From: Isoetes taiwanensis
Lineage: Eukaryota; Streptophyta; Lycopodiopsida; Isoetales; Isoetaceae
NCBI GenBank assembly: GCA_021234155.1
Contig: JAJEKV010000002.1
Coordinates: 40,163,841 to 40,227,840 of the forward strand
Direction: 5' to 3'
Length of the DNA stretch: 64,000 nt
The notes beneath the pieces were generated by a model. It was given only the letters and a program-made list of their open reading frames with translations, had not been told where the DNA came from and searched no databases. Position 1 is the first letter of the stretch, and each line of letters begins with the position of its first letter. Of the stretch, positions 43,020 through 54,894 are shown one piece after another. A program made the position numbers and the translations under genes.

Positions 43020-43312
43020 TAAGGTCTTATCATTTAAACACTTGCAGCAAAATTTGTTGGTTGCTAAGTAGTACTGAATATAACAGTGAAATTTATTTGT
43101 GTGGTAACAACTAAATGCTCTTCGAATACTGAACATTTAGATCATAACTATGAGTAAAATAAATATGCATTAAAAAATAAGGTTTTATCACTTGAACACT
43201 TGCAGCAAAATTTTTTGGTTGCTAAGTAGAATACTAAATGAGATTAGTATATGTATCTGTGCAGTAACTAATGCCCTTTGAATACTGAGCATTTAGACCA
43301 TAATTATGGTTG
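43020..43312 (+). repeat. Tandem duplication, 158-bp unit
   Basis: Both copies have cacttgcagcaaaattt (43039 and 43197), ggttgctaagtag and gaatactga-catttaga. About 80 percent identical. Confidence 0.85.
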
Positions 43313-43369
43313 CATAAGTTGATAGACAAATGGAAGAGGTTTTCCTTGATATGTTTTTATCGTTAATAG

Positions 43370-43526
43370 TGCATTCACATCTGCTGATTATGGTCACATC
43401 CACATGGCTTTTAAGTGGAGGAGCTCTAGCTATGATCTGCTGAGAAATATCCAGGCTCTTTCAGTGAGAAACTCTGGTATTGCTCGTGTGGGACGCACTT
43501 TGTTTATAAAGCACCTACCCATTGAA
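43370..43526 (+). other. Probable exon of an unidentified gene
   Basis: Between acceptor TTAATAG and donor GAA|GTAAGAG is an open stretch reading FTSADYGHIHMAFKWRSSSY, then LLRNIQALSVRNSGIARVGR. Both splice sites are good and the composition is coding-like. I do not recognise the family; a further exon-like piece follows at about 43596-43680 (FKPMQAKKELNSKLNMAFIR, donor GGGTAAAG). Confidence 0.4.
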
Positions 43527-43947
43527 GTAAGAGCAGTTAATCTCGAAATTGCTTTTGAATGGTCTTGAAAATTGTCTATTACTTGAATAATTTGAGGAAT
43601 TTAAGCCTATGCAAGCGAAAAAAGAATTGAACAGCAAGCTCAACATGGCCTTCATTCGACATCTAAATCATCTTCAGGGTAAAGTGCAGAGCCAAGGTCC
43701 ATCTTTGTAGTGCAAACATTACTTAGTTTGATCCCAAAAAATGCAATTTCAAAGAAAAATTTGTAACTTATTCACCTTGATAGAATAGCAGGGATGTTGC
43801 ACGTTAGGCCATTTGTTATGGGCAACAGTCCCACATGTTATTGAATTATCTATCATATGATCCAAATAAGGTTATGCTGACTCCAACTTTCATCTCAGCA
43901 ACACAACCCCTTCATAAAGCATTGTTGACAAGAACAGATGTAAGCAA

Positions 43948-44885
43948 TTGACAAAGGAAGAATATGGTGGTTTTAAGCCTCTTCCAAAAGTTCTACTTTT
44001 ACAGGTGGATAACTGTGTCTCTGAGAATAAAAATCGATATGTCTTGGCATACTTGGCACTATTAATGGCAAGAGGACATTTCAAAGCAATAATGATGGCA
44101 TTTCTTATGGTTGGACATACGCATGAAGGTATTGATGCTTTCTTTAGCAGAGTTGGAGAAAGTTTAAGAACGCGTCATGCTCACACTTTGCCTCAATTAT
44201 TTGAAGTGTTTGAAACATGTGTATTTGCAAAAAATGTTCTATATCTCATACAAGAAGTTCCTGATTTTAAGAAATTTGTGGATAGTTATATAGAAAATGG
44301 ACGCAATAAATTGGTAGCGCATACCAGGCCATTACATTTTCGGTTGTATTTAGATGATAAAGGAGCTCCCAAAATGCAGTATAAGGTGCATCCTAAGCAG
44401 ACAATATGGGAACCAGAAGCCGGTGTTGAACCATTTAAAAAAGACGGTGATATACAAATGTTGCCTCAAGGTGAACCTGAGCCAGTGCCCCTTGCTGAAC
44501 ATATGAGAGAAGAGGAAAATATTATATCCGGCATTTCAAAATATATAGATTTTTGGAAAATAGGTTTTGAAGGTCGTTTTTGGCAAAGTTCCAAGTATCA
44601 TGAAGTAGTGAAACCGACTATTGCATATTGGGAAAATGTTATAAAAGAGATAAAGGCATCTCCAATAAGAAATATCAAGTTACAAGATGGCTTTTGGCCC
44701 CCTCACAATGGATGCACCATCATGAGGCACATATAGCTCCTACAATAATTGAATATGATGAAGAGCAACAAGAAGCAGTATATTGTGGCCCTGCAAGTGG
44801 TAAACCAAAACAGGAATTTAAACCTGAGAAAGACGTCATGGAGGGTATGTCTGTCATTGTGAGGTCTTCAAAAAATAAGATGTAG
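43948..44885 (+). pseudogene. Transposase-like ORF (DUF7869-like), frameshifted near 3' end
   Basis: A 262-residue frame contains PKVLLLQVDNCVSENKNRYV, then AFLMVGHTHEGIDAFFSRVG. This resembles the D-N-C ... G-H-T-H-x-x-I-D-x-x-F-S-R core of the DUF7869 family, proteins thought to be transposon-derived with an RNase-H-like core (assignment from memory, unchecked). A single shift near 44700 moves the C-terminus into another frame (APTIIEYDEEQQEAVYCGPA), ending at TAG at 44883. There is no N-terminal half, so upstream exons or truncation must be assumed. Confidence 0.6.
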
Positions 44886-44936
44886 TTACAATTGTTCAAA
44901 ATCATTTAGAATTATGTAGTATTGAGTAATTTATAT

Positions 44937-45110
44937 GAATGCAAACTCATTTGGATTTATGTACTGTTGAGTGATTTATATGAATACAAACATCTTTGCG
45001 ACGATTGCTTTTTCATTTTATTTATCATGTCAAATAAACATTGTATGAATGCAAACTCATTTGGATTTATGTTCTATTGAATAATTTATATGAATGCAAA
45101 CATCTTTGCA
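44937..45110 (+). repeat. Tandem repeat, 110-bp unit, two copies
   Basis: gaatgcaaactcatttggat plus ttatgt is at 44937 and 45047; each copy is followed by aatttatatgaat and caaacatctttgc. Confidence 0.85.
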
Positions 45111-45557
45111 AGGTTTCCTTTTCCCGTTTATTATTATTATTATTTTTTTGATGAACTTGGACCTTTATTACTCAAAAGAATACAAAGAGTACATGGGGGA
45201 CTCAAAACCCAGTGGAGAAGATGTCCACTAGAGCAACACTACCCACCACATACATAACATAGAAAAGCAGAGAATACATATCACCACGAGCACAACTGTT
45301 TGCTCTGAATAGGTCTGAATCTGAAGATAGTGCTCCCAAATGACACTCTTGACGTCATCCTTTAAGGAAGAACACTTGTACGCCTTCACAATGCGACTAC
45401 GAGCATCGCTAGGCACTTGCGTATCTGAAAAGACCTGTCCCTTAAAGATGAGGAGATTTCGTCTCTTCCAGATGGACTAGATGATCCAAGCAGATGCTAA
45501 GTGGAAAGCCCTCTTTGCCCACTTGTCCCAAGAACTAGGATAGACTGACAATAGGAC

Positions 45558-45779
45558 CTACTGACTATTCAAATCACAATGGAAAAGACTCAAAAGCCAC
45601 TGCCAAGCAAGTCGAACATGGTGACATAAGAAAAAGCAGTGCTCAATTGTCTCATCCCTCTGCATGCAAAGAGGGCAGATCACAGAGACTTCTGGACGAA
45701 ATCGATGAACAACAGTGTTTACCCGCAGGCATCTATGAGTGATCTGCCACCATAAAATTGATAGCTTAGGATGGAGCAA
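45558..45779 (-). pseudogene. LINE zf-RVT domain
   Basis: VICPLCMQRDETIEHCFFLC cysteine/histidine cluster followed by HHVRLAWQWLLSLFH. Terminal LLWLIW-type segment continues in a decayed frame to about 45450. Confidence 0.88.
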
Positions 45780-45898
45780 CCCATCGCCAGACTGCTTTAC
45801 GATGAGGCTCAGGGATAACTAAAGGCCACTTTGGCGATGGAGGCAACACTTCAGGATGAAGCAGTACCACATACATCGAGTGCACCAGGTGCTCCTCC

Positions 45899-46702
45899 TT
45901 AACACTGCCATGAAGCACCCAGAGCTGGGGAGCCACGTCTTGTGGGTGTGGAGGAAGTATAGCAGCTACTTTTTCCCAAAATGCCACGGTCCCAACGAAG
46001 GAGGAGGAACTTCAATTTGAACTCATTCCATGTCAACAATCTTGTCTCATTATACCATGCAGATACCGTGAGCTCACCTGCTGCTCGCCACCGATGTTGT
46101 GTCAATGGATGGATAGAAGAGACCAGGGGACAGTCTGCCTGGCCATCACCCAAAGGGATCCACCAGCAACTGGCTGTAGGATCTGTGTGGGCCATTGGAT
46201 GGAACTGAAACAAAGTGCGCACAGTCTCCCAAGCAGCTAGCAACCCCTTGAGGAAAGGAGATGCATTAGGATATGGAGAAAGTGGATAGAATAATGCCCA
46301 TGGGAGGAGTGGCCTAATGGATGGAGAACCAAAGGAAATGCACATCTGTAAAGATTGGTGAATGAGACGCAGACCTGGAGAATTATCAGCATTATTTAGA
46401 ATCCGCCATATGAACTTAGAAATCAGCACCTTGCTCTGGAGAAGAAAGTGAATCATCCCCAGCCCCCCACAAAGTTTAGGCATAATGCACTTCGTCCAGC
46501 TATTTTTAACATCAGCTCCTTCTTCAGTGCCACCCCAGATGAAGTTCCTAATAGTACGAACAATGAGCTGCATCTTTGTCTGCGGTGCCAGCAAGATCGA
46601 TGCCATATAGACATGTGTACCACTCAGAACTACAGTTACACGACCAGCCATGGATAACTTAGCCGTGGACCACCAGAACAAATGCCTTTCCAACCCCTTC
46701 AT
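45899..46702 (-). pseudogene. LINE RT thumb/connection region
   Basis: Longest open part of this copy; matches the region 6242-6991 of the other copy block by block. It runs into DRGILGKSSCYTSSTPTRRG, where the frame differs from its relative. Confidence 0.85.
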
Positions 46703-47167
46703 AATGACATTCTACGCGTCTCCAGATGAGAGGTGTATACCAACTGGAATTCCCAGAAGCCTAGTTGCCTTCCCATGAGGAAGAACCTTCCATGGAAATG
46801 CAACCACAGAAGACGGCACGGGAGAGTCTAGGGCCCATAAGGCAGTACACGTTTGCCATCCCACAAAGATACCAGATAAGCCAAAGAGAAACTGTCCAAC
46901 AAGGAAATGGCATTCTCCAAATTCTTCTCATCAGCCATGAAGAACAAGAAAGCGTCATCTGCGTACTAATTACAAATCTCTTGTGAACCATTATTCATGG
47001 GAAGACCATGCAGGATGCCTTCCTGCACTGCAAGAGAGAATACCTGAGAAAGAATCTCTGCCACAATTGTAAAAAGCAGCGGTGCCAAAGGATAAACATT
47101 GAGATGTGATGAAATATATATGTCTAAAAACTTTGAATAAGTCTATTTTTTCCTGAATAAGTCTCTA

Positions 47168-47461
<294 letters not shown>

Positions 47462-47464
47462 TCA

Positions 47465-47731
<267 letters not shown>

Positions 47732-47883
47732 TCACCTATTATGAGCTACCTTTAGATTGTCAGTAACATAAGGTTATGATGCTTCTTTGTTACAAATTTA
47801 TTTCTATTCAATAATTACCTCTAAATTGTCAGTAACACATGTTTATGATGCCTCTTTATTATAGATTAATTTTTATTCAATGA

Positions 47884-48700
<817 letters not shown>

Positions 48701-48826
48701 GCCTTCTGTTATTGAAGGAATAGAGGTAACTGTAAAGAATGGATTGATCCTTGAAGGATTTTAAAAACCGCATCATCATTTTTGCATTTTTCTATGCCAT
48801 CAATCCTTTACAAATTAATGACGTAG

Positions 48827-49482
48827 GTTGCAAGAAAAATGATCAATAAGGAAGCATCAGTTGGAAGCCAGGTACTGCGAAATTATCTTTATTGGTTGCT
48901 ATTACTCACTTCATATCATTGATCTTTTATATAAAAAATATGCAGGCTATGGGAAAAGTGATTTGCAAAGAGGCATCTGTTGGAAGCCAGGTAAGTAAAC
49001 CATCTCGAACGATTGTTCTTGCTCATTTAATGTCATCAATCCTTTATATAATAACTATACAGGCCATTAGGAAAGTGATCAACAAAGAAGCATCCATTGG
49101 AAGCCAGGTAAAGTAGCATCTATTTAATGAACTATGAGAATTTCGTTAATTGTAATTTATATTTTGAATATTAGGGAAGTGCAATTCCCAAGTTTAAAAA
49201 ACAGTGTTTGCCAACAAAACATGTCCAAAAGGATTTACAGGTAACATCTATATCTATGTTTTGATTTTTTGAACTTTTTCAAAAATAACATGTGACATTT
49301 TCTTGGTCCATTTATTACAGGAAAACAACGAAGTCCAAATTCTTGATTTGAGAAATAAATCAGTCATTGGACATGGAAGGATTTTCTCGTTAGATCCAAA
49401 GAAAACTTGTCACTGTCAACCAATTGGCAATGGTAATGCTTCTATTATGGTTCAAGGCATAAATCCTCGGACACTTGAATGA
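48827..49482 (+). CDS. 3' end of an unidentified gene with three duplicated 45-nt exons
   Basis: Exons: 48827-48871, 48946-48990, 49063-49107 (45 nt each), 49175-49240 (66 nt) and 49321-49482 (ending TGA), all bounded by AG/GT and all phase 0. The first three encode VARKMINKEASVGSQ, AMGKVICKEASVGSQ and AIRKVINKEASIGSQ. Then GSAIPKFKKQCLPTKHVQKD-LQ, and a last exon with NNEVQILDLRNKSVIGHGRI, then FSLDPKKTCHCQPIGNGNAS. The last exon resembles the C-terminal domain of plant En/Spm-associated proteins ('vatGrvxsxdPxxxvHxxPLGxxxvxVxV'; DUF8039-like, from memory). Upstream exons were not defined; the frame is open and intact in this part. Confidence 0.6.
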
Positions 49483-49770
49483 TCGGGTTGTTGTATCCAA
49501 CAAGTTTAACTTACGACATTCAAGGATGCGATAAACTCAGTGATCATTTGGCCATTATCTTTATTGAGTCGTATTGCCCAATAAACATTGGGTCCTTGTG
49601 TATGACATTCTATTTACTATTATTGTACCCCATGACATTCTATTTGCTATTATTGTATCCATGACATGACATTTTATTGAATATTTTGTTATTGTATTTC
49701 ACTTTATAGAAATACTATTCGACATTGTTCACATAACCATAAAACAACTAATGCTATTTAAAGAATATGA
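49483..49770. other. 3' flank, no gene
   Basis: AT-rich; a tgacattctatttactatta block is repeated near 49602 and 49633. Confidence 0.5.
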
Positions 49771-50158
49771 AAATGGCAATCACTACACACATTCATGTCA
49801 CAATGACCACGACACTTTCATGGCACTTGAATGGCAACAAACACTATATATACATGCCATACTTATGGCACTTTAGTGTCACAAGCACTACACATATATG
49901 TCATACTTATGGCACTTGAGTGGCACATGCACCATACATACATGTCACAATGCATGTCACTTGAATGGCATTTAAGTGGCACAATGCATGTCATTTAAAT
50001 GGCACATGAATGGCACAATCACAAGTCACTTAAACGGCACACACATGTCAATTAAATGGCACATATTTTGACCACGCGTAAATGGCACAAAAAAGGCGGA
50101 GCATTTACGGCACAAATATGCACAAATGGCACACCCAAAAAGTGCCATTTATATAGGG
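49771..50158. repeat. Degenerate minisatellite (aatggcacatg/catgtcactt type)
   Basis: Variants of ggcacaatgcatgtcattta and aaatggcacac recur about twenty times. The array appears to continue beyond the L1 insertion at 51654-51680 (attgtgccatttat). Confidence 0.85.
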
Positions 50159-50165
50159 AAAAAAT

Positions 50166-50167
<2 letters not shown>

Positions 50168-50230
<63 letters not shown>
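50168..50230. repeat. (TA)n microsatellite, ~31 units
   Basis: Starts within the TSD (ggcatata) of the L1 insertion and runs to the T run of its tail. I infer slippage expansion of the TSD end. Confidence 0.95.
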
Positions 50231-50238
<8 letters not shown>

Positions 50239-51638
50239 TTTGAAAGTAAGAGTTGGTTTTGTCATTAATTATAAAATCTCAGAGATACAATGTAATAGCA
50301 TGCCCTTAAACTAAGCATACCAAAAAGTGTATCGGAATCACCAATAACAAAGAATAACAGGGACACTTAGAAGAGTTTGTATCCAAGTGAAAAGGATGAG
50401 TCGAATAATGAGCAGCTACACTTAAGAAGATCCGATGGTACTCCCATTCTTGGAGTATAGAAAAATTTTGTAGCCTCTGCAATGCCGTGTAGAATTTGAT
50501 AACCTTGAGAGAGAACTGATAACCTGCCAAAATTGAATCCACCAAAAAGGTAAGCCAGCACTAAATCAAATAAGAGCAAAGACGTGTTTCCTGGAGGATG
50601 GGCCAACAACAAGGGTATATCAGGTGCGGGATGAAAACGTAATTGAAGTATGCATTGAATCCATCCGTAGTCCCGAAAAAGATAATGATTGGGTGCCCAA
50701 TTGTTATGATAGCATAGACGGAACATGTCTCTTCCTTCCAAGAGCAAAAGAAGAGAACCATAGAGGTCTGCCAACAGTTTGTGGTTATAGTACATGGTTC
50801 TGTACCTAGTCAGCTGAGTCTCATTAAGAAGGAAATTGTTGACTGACAGAAACATCCAAAGGCAATGAAGTTGCACAACCTCTCTGCAAAAAATGCTCGC
50901 CCACATATCTTCACTTTCTTTCAGATGTCTCCTATGCCCTTTTTTCATGAGAAAAGAATCCATAGAGGAGGCAATGTCATTCTCCATAATGTGATCAGTT
51001 GAAGTCTGACTGAAAGGAGACTGGCTGCTGTCGAATTTGTTTCTCCCCTCTCCACGCAGGAATTCAAGATACTCTAGGATCATCAGTGAGAAACAAATTA
51101 GAATCCACAACATTAAGATTTGAAGCAAATAAACTGTAGTGTCCCCTAAACTGCCCAAAGACCTCCCATTTCCTGTCAAAGTTAGTACCAAATTTCTTTT
51201 TATGAGCAGTTGCAATAGTCTCAAAGTCAAACTGAAAATGCATCTTAATCCAAAAGATAGAAGGATTCTTATGACCATATAACACGCGATTTTTTGCTTT
51301 CCAAATATTCCATAAAGCTATGTAAATGATTGAATTTGTAAACATATCGTTATGTTGAATAAGGGAGAGAAGATCTCCATTATTCCCAATACCAAATCTA
51401 GCAGCAATCCAATTCCAAAAATCATCTAACTTACAGCAAAAGAAAATATGAGAAAAGTCCTCTAGATTATTACAGTTTAAGGGGCAATTTGCTGAGATGT
51501 TAGGATTTCTTTTGGAAACAGAGACCAGATTATTCAGACTGCCATTAGCAAGTAACCAGATAAAATAAGAAATTTTTGGAGGACAATAAGAATTCCAAAC
51601 ATTATGGAAAAGACTCTTAAGCTGATCATAAGAAATAG
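50174..51638 (-). mobile_element. 5'-truncated L1 LINE with extra C-terminal ORF, minus strand
   Basis: TSDs AAAAAATGGCATATA at 50159-50173 and 51639-51653; poly(A) tail (plus-strand T run) at 50231-50241. It contains the zf-RVT frame (51663-51064) and the overlapping ORF3-like frame (51278-50367). It lies within the minisatellite and directly left of the plus-strand L1 of the same lineage. Confidence 0.92.
50367..51278 (-). CDS. ORF3-like frame overlapping ORF2 in +1 (unknown protein)
   Basis: A 303-codon open frame starts inside the ORF2 frame and continues well beyond its stop. The part after the ORF2 stop contains SMDSFLMKKGHRRHLKESED, then MWASIFCREVVQLHCLWMFL and TRYRTMYYNHKLLADLYGSL. 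This aligns with the frame at 60012-60524 of another L1 copy (W..xFCR...H.LW.FL...YR..YY.H...AD.YGSL.LL). In both copies ORF3 is in the +1 frame relative to ORF2. The domain is not RNase H and I do not recognise it. The first ~70 codons may be non-functional overlap. Confidence 0.6.
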   Translation of the reverse strand: MVIRILLSFGLRCIFSLTLRLLQLLIKRNLVLTLTGNGRSLGSLGDTTVYLLQILMLWILICFSLMILEYLEFLRGEGRNKFDSSQSPFSQTSTDHIMENDIASSMDSFLMKKGHRRHLKESEDMWASIFCREVVQLHCLWMFLSVNNFLLNETQLTRYRTMYYNHKLLADLYGSLLLLLEGRDMFRLCYHNNWAPNHYLFRDYGWIQCILQLRFHPAPDIPLLLAHPPGNTSLLLFDLVLAYLFGGFNFGRLSVLSQGYQILHGIAEATKFFYTPRMGVPSDLLKCSCSLFDSSFSLGYKLF

Positions 51639-51663
51639 AAAAAATGGCATATAATTGTGCCAT
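51064..51663 (-). pseudogene. L1 ORF2 C-terminal part with zf-RVT
   Basis: Reads LKSLFHNVWNSYCPPKISYF, then NISANCPLNCNNLEDFSHIF and FCCKLDDFWNWIAARFG, the zf-RVT region. Next IYIALWNIWKAKNRVLYGHK, matching FTALWNIWKHRNRCFHGKHS of the plus-strand copy at 59.87 kb. The frame is open to a natural-looking stop. The first few codons extend past the insertion into flanking DNA. Confidence 0.88.
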
Positions 51664-51689
51664 TTATACCTATTTTTGTAGTAGTGATA

Positions 51690-53577
51690 TCTGTCAACAG
51701 AATATTCACCTTACAGACCTCCTAAATGCTTTGCTCAAATTGATATTTCCAAGCCAGTCCCCACCTCTGTGCCTATCATTGACTTTTTTGGAAATCAAAT
51801 TAATTTGAGACTTAAATGGGTTGGCTTACCAAATCTATGTCAAAGATGTAATCAGAGACACAATCTCCTGGATCCTTGTGATGCTGCACAAGACAACTCA
51901 GAGAATGCAGAAGTTATCAGTCAAGAGGTCCCTCATGCTAAAGAGAATCAGGATCAAAATCAAATTACTCAAGAGAAAGGGCACACTATGACCTGGAAAA
52001 GAGTTAATGGCAGTCACAAAAGGATTTCCAAGCAAAGAGATCTAAAGGTTCAGCAATTGTCCATCAGGGAACCTGTTGTTCTACGTGTACCAAAATTCAT
52101 TTATGCTCTTGACAACCAATCTAGGGTCAAGATACTCAACAAAGGTATTACTATAAATGGTAATTCTTCTGCTGCAACTTACAACTCCAACAGTTCTGGC
52201 TCTACCAAGAATTATTCTGTTAAGAATAATAACTCTGAAACTCACAATGTGAGAATTCTCAAGGGTAAAATGCCAATTTCCTCAAGTTTAGACCTTCATG
52301 CCACTCTGGAAAACATTCTTATCAATGCTAATCCAAACAAGGGTCTAAACAATTCTATGGTTTCTGGGAAACTTGGTACTCATAGCAATGACAAAGAATT
52401 AAAAGATGTTGGTGATATCTCTGATGCATCTATCAGCAAAGATAATGGAGTTCCATTAATTATGGAAAAAAGTACTGATCATAGAGCAGATAAGCAGTGC
52501 AACTTTCCTAAAAGTCCTGTTCTTCAACAAATATTGGGAAAAAATGCTACAGGTGTTATTAATCATTCTGATCATGAAGATCATGATATTCCTTGCCACA
52601 ACAACTTCAGTGTCCTTGCTGACCTAAAAGATGATTGCACTGAAGGGTATTTGGAGTCACACATGGATACAATGGTTATTACCAATAATTCTGCTCCCTC
52701 TTGCACTCGACCTTATCCCATCTCTCCTGTTAAACCATCTATTGCTCAGCCCTCTCAAACCAACCTCATTGACCTTTCACCTCCCTCTCTAATTGATATC
52801 CATTCCCCTTCTCATAATAATCATCATGAGATTATTTCCCCTTATACTGAATTCCTGATAAAAGAATTGTCAGCTATGCCATCAGCAGGTGTGGACATTG
52901 TTCACACAAAAGGAAACTCAGAAATGCATAATCAACAACAGGTTGAGGAGAATGATGTTACAAATAATTCAGGGGCTCTAGGTGTCAAAAATATAGAACA
53001 GGTGATTCAGAACTCAGAAAGGTTCAGTTCAGTTGTTTTCAAGGAAATTGAGGCTCCAGATTATAATGCTCAGCAACTCAACTCACAACTTGAAGATAAA
53101 TCCAGGCAAGATCTTTCCATTATGGTCATTGATGTTAATAATTTAAATGATATGGTTAATTCAAATGACTGTATCCCTGTTTCTAATGATATTGACAAGA
53201 ATACTACTTCTGACAAATCTATCTTGCATCCTTGTCAGAATCTGGCATCTTTGGACCAAGATACTTGTTGTAAATCCAAATTCTGGTCTTGCCCCCATGA
53301 CTCAAACCATAATTCTGATGTTGATCTTGATAAAGAAAATGATATACCTTCCCAAAACTTATCTAACTCTGATGTTTGGGAGGATGATTCCTTTCTTTTC
53401 AATAATCCTTCCACAGATTATGTGAGTAAATATACCTCAAAGGGTCTATCTGGACAAAACAATAGAAAATATAAGAACAAATCTAAAAAGTCCAAAAGGC
53501 TTACTTCTATATCTAGCACTCCAGCTGCAAACACAAGAAATAGCTCAAAGAGAGTTACTAGGAGCCACAATCTTTGA
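51690..53577 (+). pseudogene. L1 ORF1 (zinc-knuckle RNA-binding protein), N-terminally truncated
   Basis: The open frame reads FAQIDISKPVPTSVPIIDFF, GNQINLRLKWVGLPNLCQRC, NQRHNLLDPC. The plant L1 ORF1 pattern is '(v)xIDlsKplp...vxYexxPxxCxxCgxxGH...C'; here the knuckle is C-x2-C-x3-H-x5-C. A long Ser/Asn-rich tail of ~500 residues follows, ending in basic SKKSKRLTSISSTPAANTR before the stop at 53575. Such proteins coat LINE RNA. The tail is open and uninterrupted. Confidence 0.85.
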
Positions 53578-53612
53578 ATTTGTCTCCCCTTCCTAATCTC
53601 TGATCCTTCCCT

Positions 53613-54506
53613 ATGAAGATTCTCTTGAGGGGAATTAAAGGCCCTTTAAAAAGAAGGAGAGCTATCTCTCAAATAAGGGAGTACAACTCTGACATAATTC
53701 TTCTTCAAGAGTTAAGGCTCCCTAATTTTGAATGTTCAAATTTAGGTGATTGGATTGGACCTGGCCATTCTTCTCTCTGGATTGATGCCTCTGGAACTTC
53801 TGGTGGTATTTGTATCATTTGGAAAAAACTTAAACATGAAAGTGTTTTTAACAGCCCGTGCAAAAGCTGGCAAGCTGTTATCCTTAAGCATGATGATCTT
53901 ACTTTTGGAGTGATTATTATTTATGCCTCAACTGATTCCAGAGTTAGAGAACACACTTGGCATAATCTTAATGAGTGGCTTATTTCCCAATCTTGTCAAA
54001 CTTGGATTATTGCTGGAGATTTTAACAATACTCCTAGCTGGGATCTTAAGTGTGGCAAAAATCTAAACATGTCTGCTTCTGAGAGGTCAAATTGGAACAA
54101 CTTTCTAGATCAGCATCTTCTTAATCATATCCCTTCCTCTACTGCAAGATACACTTGGTCTAATAAGCAAAAGGGCAATGCTCGAGTCTTTTGCACTCTA
54201 GATAGCTTCTACATCAACAATATGGCCAATACTTTCTGGGACAATTGCATGGTTTTTAGTGATGAATCAACTTCCATTTCTGATCATCAACCTCAATTCC
54301 TTACTACTAAACATGTCATCAATTTGAAGAGATCAGGCAATACTCCTTTTAAATTAAATTGTTCCCTGCTTGACTCAAACAGATTCAATGCTGATTTTAT
54401 TGCCTACTATAATTCTCTTCCAAGGGTTACAGATGCTACTATTCCAACATCAAGCTTTCTAAATCTTGGATCAAAAATTGGTCCAAGAATTTTCGTGCCA
54501 CTAAAA
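53613..54506 (+). pseudogene. L1 ORF2 endonuclease domain
   Basis: MKILLRGIKGPLKRRRAISQ, SDIILLQELRLPNFE (metal-binding Glu), WIIAGDFNNTPSWDLK (catalytic D-x-N) and ISDHQPQFL (terminal DH) place it as an L1 AP-endonuclease. Tyr/Trp spacing is normal. A frameshift near 54440 moves the chain into the frame SKSWIKNWSKNFRATKN, interrupted by the nested LINE. Confidence 0.9.
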
Positions 54507-54587
54507 ATTTAATTTAATTTAATTTAATTTATTAAGTAGCTCTCTTAGGGCCTATGAAGAGGCCATGGAGCCTGAGTACAAATATCA

Positions 54588-54833
54588 TCATAGTTTCAAC
54601 AAAAATGAGCGATGTGCATCCACTGATTTGAAATATGATCCTATGTCTAAAGGAGATAAAGCAAACAAAGAAGAAAAATCCACTGCATGAATGTCAAACT
54701 TCCTTCTGATGTCTTCATATGCCTGGCAAGATGTAAATACGTGGAACTCATCCTCTATACTTTTTGTGTCACATAACCTGCACAACCGATCCTCAATAGG
54801 GGTCTTGGACCAACGGCCTGTCTCGATCTCCAA
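54588..54833 (-). pseudogene. LINE ORF2 C-terminal C/H motif
   Basis: MEIETGRWSKTPIEDRLCRL, CDTKSIEDEFHVFTSCQAYE. The C-x2-C ... H-x4-C arrangement is shared with 61.92-62.04 kb (ETGRW, CRFC, DESHTLLSC) and 24.85 kb. It ends 80 bp before the tail. Confidence 0.85.
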
Positions 54834-54894
54834 CTGCGGAGAACTGGTTCTATAGCGGGCTATGATCCGCTTGAATGAGCGGGGATGTTCGCGT

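Larger units (their letters stand above)
45135..47095 (-). mobile_element. 5'-truncated L1 LINE, minus strand
   Basis: The tail is a TTATTATT/T run at 45132-45147. Reading on the minus strand from 47095: YPLAPLLFTIVAEILSQVF, then CNxYADDAFLFF with both catalytic Asp codons but a stop just before them. Next is the 267-residue frame 46702-45899 (KGLERHLFWWSTAKLSMAGR, THVYMASILLAPQTKMQLIV, RNFIWGGTEEGADV). Then comes zf-RVT at 45779-45558 (HPKLSILWWQITHRCLRV, SVICPLCMQRDETIEHCFFL). It is closely related to the 5877-7870 LINE. No TSD could be matched. Confidence 0.9.
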
